DNA from: Flammeovirgaceae bacterium UBA5585
GTDB lineage: Bacteria > Bacteroidota > Bacteroidia > Cytophagales > Cyclobacteriaceae
NCBI GenBank assembly: GCA_002425185.1
Contig: DILT01000019.1
Span: 304-64,303, forward strand
Direction: 5' to 3'
Length of the DNA: 64,000 nucleotides
Part shown: positions 45,321 to 52,666 of the stretch, piece by piece
How positions within the stretch are numbered: the stretch's first letter is position 1
Layout of the letters: every line of letters begins with the position of its first letter
Program-made: the position numbers and the translations under genes
Notes under the pieces: generated by a model
Seen by the model: only the letters and a program-made list of their open reading frames with translations
Database searches by the model: none
What the model was told of the DNA's origin: nothing

Positions 45321-46217
45321 ATGCACCTGGTTGAAAAATTAAACACCCCGTTTCCCTTTTACCTGAACGATGACCGTAAAAATCTGGGACTCATCGGGGT
45401 AATCACCATGTTTGTGTTGGCCTTTATGATTGCCTTTAAAAGCAGGAATGACCATGACCTGACGGTGGCACAACACCTGCTGTTTGCCGGAATTACATTC
45501 ATCTGTCTGAGTATCAATATTATCCTGCTTCCCAGGCTTTTCCCGGTTTGGTTTGACCCGGTTAGCTGGACGGTTAAGAAATACATACTACTCAACATCG
45601 GCCATCTTGTACTGATTGGCTTTGCCGCTTCTCTGCTCGATATCTATTACATATGTCCTGAAAAGACTGTTTGGGAAAATATAAGTGAGGCCAACAGCCG
45701 GGTAGTGCTTCGGGGTATTATTCCGATTGCCTTAACAACACTTTTCTTGCGCAACATTATGCTTCAGGAAAACCTAAAAGATGCGCTAAAAGCGAACAAA
45801 GAGCTTCAAAAGATTCAATCCCTTAAAAAAGAAACGCCTAAGAGCAGCCATGCCAACACAATAACCCTTCATTCCGACACCAGCGAAACGCTTTCTTTAA
45901 ATCTCCCCGACCTGCTTTATGTACAGGCCGATGACAATTACTCTACCGTAGTGTGGAAAAATGGTGATGGGATTCAAAAAAAGTTATTGCGGGCAAATTT
46001 AAAAAGCATTGAAAGCCAGATGGATAACTCATTTACCATGCGGTGCCACCGGTCGTACCTGGTAAATATCAATGCCATCGATATGGTTTCGGGCAATACG
46101 AATGGGTACAAACTAAAAATATTGGATACGGATATTGCCATTCCCGTATCGCGGCAAAAAGGAAAAGAAGTAATGGAAAAAATAAGTCAGTGGAAGAATG
46201 TTATGGAACTATCCTGA
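45321..46217 (+). CDS. Membrane-anchored LytTR-family transcriptional regulator
   Basis: 298 residues: four membrane spans (about 25-42, 50-70, 86-106, 128-146), a linker with coiled-coil character (about 150-170), and a C-terminal LytTR DNA-binding domain (about 185-290) with YVQADDNYSTVVW, MRCHRSYLVNINAID and the terminal PVSRQKGKEVMEKI. It is a one-component regulator: there is no receiver domain, so the membrane part must sense the signal or bind a partner. The tandem repeats found both upstream of this gene and before the following gene are probable binding sites, implying autoregulation and control of its neighbour. Confidence 0.93.
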   Translation: MHLVEKLNTPFPFYLNDDRKNLGLIGVITMFVLAFMIAFKSRNDHDLTVAQHLLFAGITFICLSINIILLPRLFPVWFDPVSWTVKKYILLNIGHLVLIGFAASLLDIYYICPEKTVWENISEANSRVVLRGIIPIALTTLFLRNIMLQENLKDALKANKELQKIQSLKKETPKSSHANTITLHSDTSETLSLNLPDLLYVQADDNYSTVVWKNGDGIQKKLLRANLKSIESQMDNSFTMRCHRSYLVNINAIDMVSGNTNGYKLKILDTDIAIPVSRQKGKEVMEKISQWKNVMELS

Positions 46218-46230
46218 TTACTTTCCTCCG

Positions 46231-46259
46231 TTTACCCCAAAACATTTTCATTCACCCCA
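46231..46259 (+). promoter_or_regulatory. Direct-repeat operator 2, upstream of the secreted Ig-like gene
   Basis: TTTACCCCA (46231-46239) and TTCACCCCA (46251-46259), the same two words with the same 20-bp period as operator 1. It ends 108 bases before the ATG at 46368. Downstream of both operators is TGAT-N5-GTTC followed within 10 bases by TTAGC, possibly the shared core promoter. Confidence 0.72.
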
Positions 46260-46367
46260 GCGGCCAGCATTTCCTAACACAATTGCCACCAGTCACCACA
46301 ACTATCAAAATAATCTGATCATTAGTTCGTCATTAGCGTTGTAGTAAAACACTTAAAAAAAACCGCT

Positions 46368-46784
46368 ATGAAAACCCCGTACATGATTCCTTTGCTGTTT
46401 TTTGTTGCCGTAGCAACAGAAACAATTGCACAAACTGCCCCCCGCACTGAATTTACCATTCAGCTTAGTAAAAATACGCTGGAAGTAAAGGCAGGAACAT
46501 CAACCGAAATAAACGTAAACATCCTTCGCTCAAAAACATACACAAAATCCAAGGCTAAACTCGGTTTCTCATCACAATTACCAGAAGGAGTTTCTGTATC
46601 GTTTGAACCTGCAGAAGGTCTGTTTGACACCAGCATTGCCACCATTCATGTGGGTGAAAATACAAAGGCCGGAAATTATCAGTTTATTCTAAATGCCGAG
46701 CTGAACAATAAGGTTAAAGGATCTATTGTGAAACTTTCTGTTACTGAAGGTAAGGGCAACGCAGTAGTTACGCTAAACGAATAG
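46368..46784 (+). CDS. Small secreted Ig-like protein, probable LytTR target
   Basis: 138 residues with a signal peptide (MKTPYMIPLLFFVAVATETIAQ) and one compact beta-rich domain (about 25-135) including GTSTEINVNILRS and PEGVSVSFEPAEGLFDTSIATIHV, which looks like an immunoglobulin/NEW3-type fold. No catalytic motif. It is preceded by the same tandem repeat as the LytTR gene, so it is probably the main output of that regulator. Its last 17 bases overlap the convergent gene at 46768. Function unknown. Confidence 0.8.
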   Translation: MKTPYMIPLLFFVAVATETIAQTAPRTEFTIQLSKNTLEVKAGTSTEINVNILRSKTYTKSKAKLGFSSQLPEGVSVSFEPAEGLFDTSIATIHVGENTKAGNYQFILNAELNNKVKGSIVKLSVTEGKGNAVVTLNE

Positions 46785-47448
46785 CCTGATATAATGCTTC
46801 CTGGATACGACCTTGAAATGGTGTGTCTGTAAATTTCTGATTTAGCTCAATTTCAATTCCCAGGTAGTCACTGCCTGGGAATTTTTTTCTAAGAATTTCT
46901 GCAATTCCATCATCGGTACCTTTATACGGTTCGTTGAAAACCGTTTTACATTCAGGTAACTGTTGATCGAGCCTTTCCTTTACCAATGCGCAAAACTTCT
47001 TCTCCTGAACACTGGCCAGGTCAAACAATAACCCAATATCTACAGTACGTGTCGTTCCGTTGAACACCGGAGTGAAGGAATGGATTGACAAATGCAAAAC
47101 AGGTTTTTCACTTTGCCGGATTGCCTCCTCAATCGAATGATAATAGGGTAAGTAATACTGCGCTATTAATGTCGCTTTCTCATTGGCGGATAATTCACTC
47201 GTAAATTCAGAGAATAAAGTAGCGCTATCCAACGACCGGTTCACCTCAATTAACAGACGCGTAATAGCCGAACTGAAAAGCGGTGCTTGAAGCTTATTGG
47301 CCAATGCGGTAGCAACTTCTAACGCACCGGGATCCCACCCCCTGTGCGAATTCAATACCGCTGCCGATCCGGCAAACAACGAACTGTATTTTTCCGGAAC
47401 GACATTTCCGGCATGCTCACAGGTAATAATGATGCTTTTGTAGCTCAA
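46768..47448 (-). CDS. N-formylglutamate amidohydrolase-family protein
   Basis: 226 residues of the FGase (HutG-like) family of zinc-dependent amidases. Motifs seen: ITCEHAGNVVPE (about 8-19, metal-binding glutamate and histidine), NSHRGWDPGA (about 33-42), RLLIEVNRSLD (about 63-73) and LHLSIHSFTPV (about 118-128). It is the last gene of a five-gene minus-strand unit, 5 bp after the GCS2 gene. Since no histidine-degradation genes are nearby, it probably hydrolyses an amide made in this operon, not formylglutamate; that is inference. Confidence 0.9.
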   Translation of the reverse strand: MSYKSIIITCEHAGNVVPEKYSSLFAGSAAVLNSHRGWDPGALEVATALANKLQAPLFSSAITRLLIEVNRSLDSATLFSEFTSELSANEKATLIAQYYLPYYHSIEEAIRQSEKPVLHLSIHSFTPVFNGTTRTVDIGLLFDLASVQEKKFCALVKERLDQQLPECKTVFNEPYKGTDDGIAEILRKKFPGSDYLGIEIELNQKFTDTPFQGRIQEALYQAIRLA

Positions 47449-47453
47449 CCGTT

Positions 47454-48695
47454 TTAGGGCAAAAACAACTTGTTCTGTGCAAGGCAGTCAGACAACTGCC
47501 GATACACATTGTTTACTGAAGATGCGGCAGGATTACCACCCATGGCTTTTACCATGCGCGTAGCAAGAGAGCCCTCTGTTAAAATAATATTCAATTCAGG
47601 TCGCCACCTTTCCAATACTGTATTGCCACGCCTGATCAGTGTTTCAAGAATAAACTTCCACAGGTCACCCGCTTTTGCGGGCATATTGGCACCGAATATT
47701 TTCAGGTAGTCCACATCAACAATCATGGCCTCCTCTGCCCGTTCAATACCCAGGTCGAACAGTTGAACCAATGCATCTGTCTTATATTTCATTTGTGCAT
47801 CGTGATCAATAAACTTTCCATTAACCAGGGCTTTAATGGTTTCGATAACCAACTCCAGCACGGCAATATCGGCAGCAGGGCATTCCTGAACATCCATAAT
47901 CCGTATTTCAATAGAGCCGCGATCAAACCGGGGAATGGCGCCACGCGAATTCACCCAGATGGGATTTAGTATTTGTTGCGGATCATGCGGGGCAATGTCA
48001 TTCTTTATTTTTTCGTAAATGGAATTGAGGTAATTCCGCTTGGAGAAAATAGCCTCGGGAATCACGCGCCCTGTAATGGAAGGTATTTTCGATTGATTGG
48101 TTTTGTAGTACTTCAGTCGGGTGTTCAATGACCCGGTTAATTTACCTTCAATAATCGGTGTGCTGGCGCACAAAGCAGGCAGTATGGGTAGCACCAACCG
48201 CACGGCAGCATGGAGTCGGGCAAACTCTTCATCATCGTAAAAGGGAAGATTCAGATGCGTACTTTGAACATTCGACCAGCCGTGTCCGCGGCAATCAAAA
48301 ATCTTATCATAAATCTCATAAACTTCATTGCTTTCATGGGGCCACAATTTCGCTTCCGTTAACGGATTCATGAACGGATGGGCACCGGTAGGCAATAGAC
48401 GGGCATTCCAACCTGCCAGAATAGCATTAATGCGTTTCACATTATCTGCGAAAGCATGTTGCAGCACCGACAGGTTATTTTCAGGGTAGGTTGATTTCAA
48501 CTCCAATACGTGCAACACCAATTCGTTGGACCAGGTAACCATGCCGTTTTCAAAATCACTACCGTACGTGCCCAGCTCATGCTTCAGCAACTCATCGGCA
48601 ATAGGTTTAACGGCCAGGGTATCCTGATCTACAATCATGTATTCCAGTTCTACACCATAACCCTGAAAAAGATGAATACGCGGAGGTTGAACCAT
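47454..48695 (-). CDS. GCS2-family carboxylate-amine ligase
   Basis: 413 residues of the glutamate-cysteine ligase type 2 (YbdK-like) family, which form an amide or peptide bond from a carboxylate, usually glutamate, and an amine using ATP. Seen: the N-terminal YGVELEYMIVDQDT (metal and nucleotide-binding glutamates), SNVQSTHLNLPF (about 143-154), and DRGSIEIRIMDVQECPAADI (about 272-291). No partner for glutathione synthesis is present, so the product is open. The ATG overlaps the stop of the ATP-grasp gene by one base, indicating coupled translation. Confidence 0.92.
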   Translation of the reverse strand: MVQPPRIHLFQGYGVELEYMIVDQDTLAVKPIADELLKHELGTYGSDFENGMVTWSNELVLHVLELKSTYPENNLSVLQHAFADNVKRINAILAGWNARLLPTGAHPFMNPLTEAKLWPHESNEVYEIYDKIFDCRGHGWSNVQSTHLNLPFYDDEEFARLHAAVRLVLPILPALCASTPIIEGKLTGSLNTRLKYYKTNQSKIPSITGRVIPEAIFSKRNYLNSIYEKIKNDIAPHDPQQILNPIWVNSRGAIPRFDRGSIEIRIMDVQECPAADIAVLELVIETIKALVNGKFIDHDAQMKYKTDALVQLFDLGIERAEEAMIVDVDYLKIFGANMPAKAGDLWKFILETLIRRGNTVLERWRPELNIILTEGSLATRMVKAMGGNPAASSVNNVYRQLSDCLAQNKLFLP

Positions 48696-50140
48696 TATCG
48701 GTCGGCTTTGATCTTATTTAAAAATACATCCATTACCGTGGAATACAATTTGTCTTTCAGAATTTTATCTTCAATGCCCCCATCAATATTGGGGTTGTCA
48801 TTAATCTCAATCACATAAAACTTTCCATCCACTTCCTTCATATCTACACCATACAAACTTTGCCCGATTAGGGCTGTTGCCTTTAAAGCCGTGCGTATTA
48901 ACCCTGATGGCGCCTGATCAACCGCAATACTTTCAACCGAACCTTCCCGTGAACTTTCCTGGGCATTCCAGTTTACAATCTGCCAATGTTCGTTGGCCAT
49001 AAAATATTTGCAAACGTAGAGTGGCTTACCATCCAGCACACCCACCCGCCAATCGAATGGTGTGGGCAGGTACTCCTGGGCAATCAGCAAATCCGAGTCC
49101 TTGAACATCATGGTGGTAACCTCTTTGAACTCATTGGCCGATCCAATTTTGAATACCCCTTTGCTGAAAGCACCATCAGGTTGCTTCAATATAAAAGGAT
49201 AGGCCAGTTTGTCGGGAAGTTTCTTATAATTCTCCTTACTGATAACAAACGATTTTGGCGTAAGGATTTTATTGGCATTGAGCAGTTCAAACAAATACAC
49301 CTTGTTGGTACACTTCAGAATGGATTCAGGATCATCAATTACCGCAAGCCCCAGTGATTGTGCCTTCTTTGCAAAGCGAAATGTGTGGTGGTTAACATAC
49401 GTTGATTCACGAATAAAAAGTGCATCAAACTGCACTAACTTATCAAGATCATTTTTGGTGATTAGTTCAGCATAAAATCCGGCCTGATCGGCTGCCTTGA
49501 TAAATCGCTGTATAGCTTTTTCATCCGAGGGGGGATTGGCCTCTTTGGGATTGACCAAAATGGCCAGATCATATTTCTTTTTATCCGGCCGGTATTCACG
49601 CTTTCGCTGCAGGTATTGTTCCAGGCCCTTTTGTAAAAGCGCACGATCCGTTTCAGGCACTTCACCAATACTCAAAGGTTTTATACTTTGCAGCAACCAC
49701 TTGTTGCGTCTGCCAAACACAGCCCGCAGCGAAGGCGCTTGTATGTATTGAAATAAATGACGCGCCAGTTTGTTGAGTTGTTCCGACTGGGTAATACCAA
49801 AATAAATATTGAACTCAACCCGGTCTTCAGCAACATGCTTAAACGAGTTTTGAATCAGGTTATCAAAATCCTGTGAATCTTCGCGTAAAATAGAAGGAAA
49901 ACGAAAATCCTGGATAGTCGTGACACCGGGCAATACTTTATGATGGCGTGCCTCTGCCAGCAGGGAAACATAGTAGCCATAGCTTTGATACTGATACGAC
50001 TTGCACAGATTCAATACTTTTAATCCTTTGGTTTGCTGGTAGGCTTCCCCATCAATATACCGGGCCGGTGTAATAACTTCCACATCCTCTAAACGAAGCT
50101 GCCAGTTATCGGGGTTCTCTACAATGATTAGTTTAGGCAT
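48695..50140 (-). CDS. RimK-like ATP-grasp ligase with N-terminal RLAN-type domain
   Basis: 481 residues. The N-terminal about 150 residues (YQYQSYGYYVSLLAEARHH, GVTTIQDFR) match the RLAN domain that precedes RimK-like ATP-grasp modules. A linker (about 160-270) and an ATP-grasp domain (about 275-475) follow, with TPKSFVI, YPFILKQPDGAFSKGV, and the magnesium-binding YVIEINDNPNIDGG near the C terminus. ATP-grasp enzymes of this type add amino acids to a peptide or protein carboxylate. Gene order (C39 peptidase, this ligase, GCS2 ligase, amidohydrolase) places it at the core of a conjugate-forming system. It overlaps its neighbours by 8 bp and 1 bp. Confidence 0.93.
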   Translation of the reverse strand: MPKLIIVENPDNWQLRLEDVEVITPARYIDGEAYQQTKGLKVLNLCKSYQYQSYGYYVSLLAEARHHKVLPGVTTIQDFRFPSILREDSQDFDNLIQNSFKHVAEDRVEFNIYFGITQSEQLNKLARHLFQYIQAPSLRAVFGRRNKWLLQSIKPLSIGEVPETDRALLQKGLEQYLQRKREYRPDKKKYDLAILVNPKEANPPSDEKAIQRFIKAADQAGFYAELITKNDLDKLVQFDALFIRESTYVNHHTFRFAKKAQSLGLAVIDDPESILKCTNKVYLFELLNANKILTPKSFVISKENYKKLPDKLAYPFILKQPDGAFSKGVFKIGSANEFKEVTTMMFKDSDLLIAQEYLPTPFDWRVGVLDGKPLYVCKYFMANEHWQIVNWNAQESSREGSVESIAVDQAPSGLIRTALKATALIGQSLYGVDMKEVDGKFYVIEINDNPNIDGGIEDKILKDKLYSTVMDVFLNKIKADR

Positions 50141-50870
50141 CTGTTTTTACTGACTTTTTCTTACCCGGTTCAATAATCAGCAGGTTTGCATCATACGTTA
50201 CTATACCCAACATAATACTGTTAATGAGTCGTGGAAAACTAACGTGGTATACCCTATCCTTGCCCAGCGGATTTGGTGTCATCGGATCGGCCAGGTAAAC
50301 CAGGTTCTTGTCTTCATCATACCCGCTAATAACAACGAAGTGTCCAACCGGTTCGCCTTTGATAGAATCATAAATATTAAACTGGGGGATTTCACGCATA
50401 CTATCGTATAAATAGGTTGCGCTTAAGCCGGTAAGTATTGGTATAGATTTTTTAAGATAGCTTTTGATTAGCTTATCATCCATTTCACGGTATCGTATCT
50501 CACCCCCGGATTCCAGAAATTTAATGTAGGCCTTCGAAGCAATCTGGAGTTTTCTTCGCTTATGCTTAAACTCCATTTGTTGTTTGAGGAACTGAATAAT
50601 TTTTTTTGAAGGATGTTTAAACCAGGATGGGTCCAATACATTTAAATCATACGTATAGATATAAGCTTTGTAACCACGCTGTAAGGCGTGATTCCCCAGC
50701 ATAACCGCCAAGGTGCCGCCTGATTTTAATTGCTTTACATCACGCACCACTTCTTTTAGCGGAATTTCATCGCCATAATAGTTGTAGATAGCCTGTAAAC
50801 AAGTGGGGCCACAGGTCACTTCATCAGGCTGTGCTTTTATATCAAACCCAAGATCTAATTCCCTACGCAT
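50133..50870 (-). CDS. C39-like papain-fold peptidase
   Basis: 245 residues of the C39-like peptidase group. The catalytic cysteine is in DEVTCGPTCLQAIYNYYG (C20 region), the histidine in PVGHFVVISGYD (about 172-183) and a likely aspartate in VYLADPMTPN. The mid region (about 90-150) is charged and helical. No signal peptide or transporter domain, so it acts in the cytosol. It could cleave a peptide tag or transfer amino acids in the system of the ATP-grasp gene it overlaps by 8 bp. The precise activity is not known. Confidence 0.9.
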   Translation of the reverse strand: MRRELDLGFDIKAQPDEVTCGPTCLQAIYNYYGDEIPLKEVVRDVKQLKSGGTLAVMLGNHALQRGYKAYIYTYDLNVLDPSWFKHPSKKIIQFLKQQMEFKHKRRKLQIASKAYIKFLESGGEIRYREMDDKLIKSYLKKSIPILTGLSATYLYDSMREIPQFNIYDSIKGEPVGHFVVISGYDEDKNLVYLADPMTPNPLGKDRVYHVSFPRLINSIMLGIVTYDANLLIIEPGKKKSVKTDA

Positions 50871-50879
50871 GCCAGAAGT

Positions 50880-51668
50880 TTAGAAAAGCTTTGAAATAAT
50901 CATATCCAGTACCTCAACCAAAATCAATAATATAATAATCCATTCCAGCAAACTACTTTCACGCTGGTGTGAAATTTCCCTGAACACTGTTAAGTTATCT
51001 TCAATAATACGCATGGTGTACTCCAACTCGCTAAAGCGAACACGCAAGTCGAAATGACGGATTAAACCAATATGTAACTTATCCAAAAACTGATCATCCC
51101 AAACCAGTTCGGGTGCATCAAAGATGTAGATGTTTTCAGCAATTTCGTTTTGCGTGTTCAACGCCCGGCCCAAAAATCTGCGCATATTTTTACGGCTCAG
51201 GCTAAGCTTGCCGCTCACTTCAAGTTCCTGCGTAAAACCCTTCACTTCGGCCAGTAAGTTTTCGGTAACCGAATGATAATAATCCATAGCTACGGATTGT
51301 GCCAGGTTAAACATGGCAATCCGCATTACTTTATCGTCAAGCGAACCCACCACCACTTCATTAAATTCAAATTGAATTTCGCTGCCCGGCTCCAGCCGGA
51401 TATCATGATTATCGCGCAGCCAGGGCTCAACCGGGTTTCGCTGAAATGCCTGCACCGCTTTAATGGCCCACTTCATTTCTTCCTCGGTATAACCGGCAAA
51501 AACAATTACTCCGTAGTTAAAATAATGCTGGTATTTACCCTCAGCAAACCGGTAAAACAATTCCGATGAAGAATCGGCCAGCAGTTTAATATCCAGAAAG
51601 CTTTTAATTCCTTTTATATCAAGCTGTTTGGCAACTAAAAAAGCGTGTAGTTTTATTGGAGAGGCCAT
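50880..51668 (-). CDS. RMD1/DUF155-family membrane-tethered protein
   Basis: 262 residues of the family of yeast Rmd1/Rmd8 and mitochondrial RMND1. A soluble domain (about 1-235) is followed by a C-terminal membrane span (about 240-260) with the family signature SLLEWIIILLILVEVLDM. Biochemistry of bacterial members is unknown. It is the first gene of the five-gene unit, 9 bp before the C39 peptidase, and has a promoter-like element upstream. It may anchor the complex to the membrane; this is inference from position only. Confidence 0.9.
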   Translation of the reverse strand: MASPIKLHAFLVAKQLDIKGIKSFLDIKLLADSSSELFYRFAEGKYQHYFNYGVIVFAGYTEEEMKWAIKAVQAFQRNPVEPWLRDNHDIRLEPGSEIQFEFNEVVVGSLDDKVMRIAMFNLAQSVAMDYYHSVTENLLAEVKGFTQELEVSGKLSLSRKNMRRFLGRALNTQNEIAENIYIFDAPELVWDDQFLDKLHIGLIRHFDLRVRFSELEYTMRIIEDNLTVFREISHQRESSLLEWIIILLILVEVLDMIISKLF

Positions 51669-51683
51669 AGCCGAACCGGTGGT

Positions 51684-51715
51684 AAAACATAAAAGTAAAA
51701 TAAAGGATTCACAAA
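51684..51715 (-). promoter_or_regulatory. Promoter of the RMD1-ligase operon
   Basis: On the minus strand TTTG (51715-51712), 20 bases, then TATGTTTT (51691-51684), one mismatch from the consensus. The leader to the ATG at 51668 would be about 10 bases. Confidence 0.5.
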
Positions 51716-51764
51716 ACAGCTTTGCTTGTTTTTAAGGATATTTGCCCGCTAAACGATACGCGAA

Positions 51765-52526
51765 ATGAATCGACTACTTTTATCTGCCCTGCTTACAACC
51801 ATTTCATTTTTATCTTTTGGATGGGGGGCCACCGGCCACCGCGCCACCGGATATATTGCCGATAAATACCTGAGTAAAAAAGCTAAAAAGGCGATTGAGC
51901 GAATTCTAAACGGCCAATCCCTTGCCATAGCCAGTACCTGGATGGATGAAATACGTTCGGATTCAACGTATAACTATACGGCCGACTGGCATTGGGTTAC
52001 CATACCGGACGGCATGACCTACGAACAAGCTGAAAAAAATCCAAAGGGTGATATTATTGAGAGCATTGAACGGATTGTCGCAGAACTAAAGTCCAAAAAG
52101 TTAACACCGCAACAGGAGACAGAGAGATTAAAATGGCTCATTCACCTGGTGGGTGACATACACCAACCTTTGCATGTAGGCCGTGGAGACGACCGGGGTG
52201 GAAATGATATTAAAATTATGTGGTTCCGTGCCGACAGTAACCTGCACCGCGTTTGGGATAGCGATATGATTGATGATACCCGTTTAAGCTATACCGAACT
52301 TGCCGAATCATTAGGCAAGCCTTCAGTCAATCAGGTTCAGGCCTGGCAACGAAACTCGGTGCGCGACTGGGCCAATGAAAGCATGAGCTACCGTAAACAG
52401 GTTTATGATTATGGTAATGCCCGATTAGGGTATCAGTATTCTTATAAGTATTTAGACACCGCGAAGGCACGTCTACTTCAGGCTGGTGTTAGACTGGCCG
52501 GCTTACTGAATGAGATTTACGGATAA
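51765..52526 (+). CDS. Secreted S1/P1-type nuclease
   Basis: 253 residues. A signal peptide (to FG at 19) leaves a mature protein beginning W20 in WGATGHRATGYIA; the N-terminal tryptophan is a zinc ligand in this family of trinuclear-zinc phosphodiesterases that cleave single-stranded DNA and RNA and 3'-nucleotides. Further ligands are in WMDEIRSD, DWHWVTIPDG, HLVGDIHQPLHVGRGDDRGGND and LHRVWDSDM. Full length. It probably scavenges nucleic acids outside the inner membrane. It is divergent from the RMD1 operon and lies just before tRNA-Arg. Confidence 0.95.
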   Translation: MNRLLLSALLTTISFLSFGWGATGHRATGYIADKYLSKKAKKAIERILNGQSLAIASTWMDEIRSDSTYNYTADWHWVTIPDGMTYEQAEKNPKGDIIESIERIVAELKSKKLTPQQETERLKWLIHLVGDIHQPLHVGRGDDRGGNDIKIMWFRADSNLHRVWDSDMIDDTRLSYTELAESLGKPSVNQVQAWQRNSVRDWANESMSYRKQVYDYGNARLGYQYSYKYLDTAKARLLQAGVRLAGLLNEIYG

Positions 52527-52531
52527 TACTA

Positions 52532-52539
52532 TAACTTTG
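52532..52539 (+). promoter_or_regulatory. Putative -7 element of the tRNA-Arg promoter
   Basis: TAACTTTG fits TAnnTTTG and is 52 bases before the tRNA. The preceding bases CGGATAATACTA mirror those before tRNA-Leu (CGAATAATCTA). Confidence 0.55.
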
Positions 52540-52591
52540 CCGCTTAGTTTCTGGTGACGTAGTTCAATGCCCGCCCGGCTGATGCCAATCT

Positions 52592-52666
52592 GGCCCCGTA
52601 GTTCAATGGATAGAATAGAAGTTTCCTAAACTTTTGATACAGGTTCGATTCCTGTCGGGGCTACCA
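52592..52666 (+). tRNA. tRNA-Arg (anticodon CCU)
   Basis: Acceptor GGCCCCG (52592-52598) pairs with CGGGGCT (52656-52662) through a first G-U pair; discriminator A at 52663 and an encoded CCA to 52666. The anticodon stem GAAGT/ACTTT encloses loop TTCCTAA with anticodon CCT. T-arm ACAGG-TTCGATT-CCTGT. Reads AGG arginine codons. The 3' part is the antisense of the recombinase C-terminal codons. A 12-base direct repeat (CGTAGTTCAATG) of its 5' region lies at 52558. Confidence 0.95.

Noticed and set aside
52626..52664. VAPTGIEPVSKV tail as a true protein domain of the recombinase
   Set aside because: It is the complement of the tRNA-Arg gene and reflects the integration site, not conserved coding.
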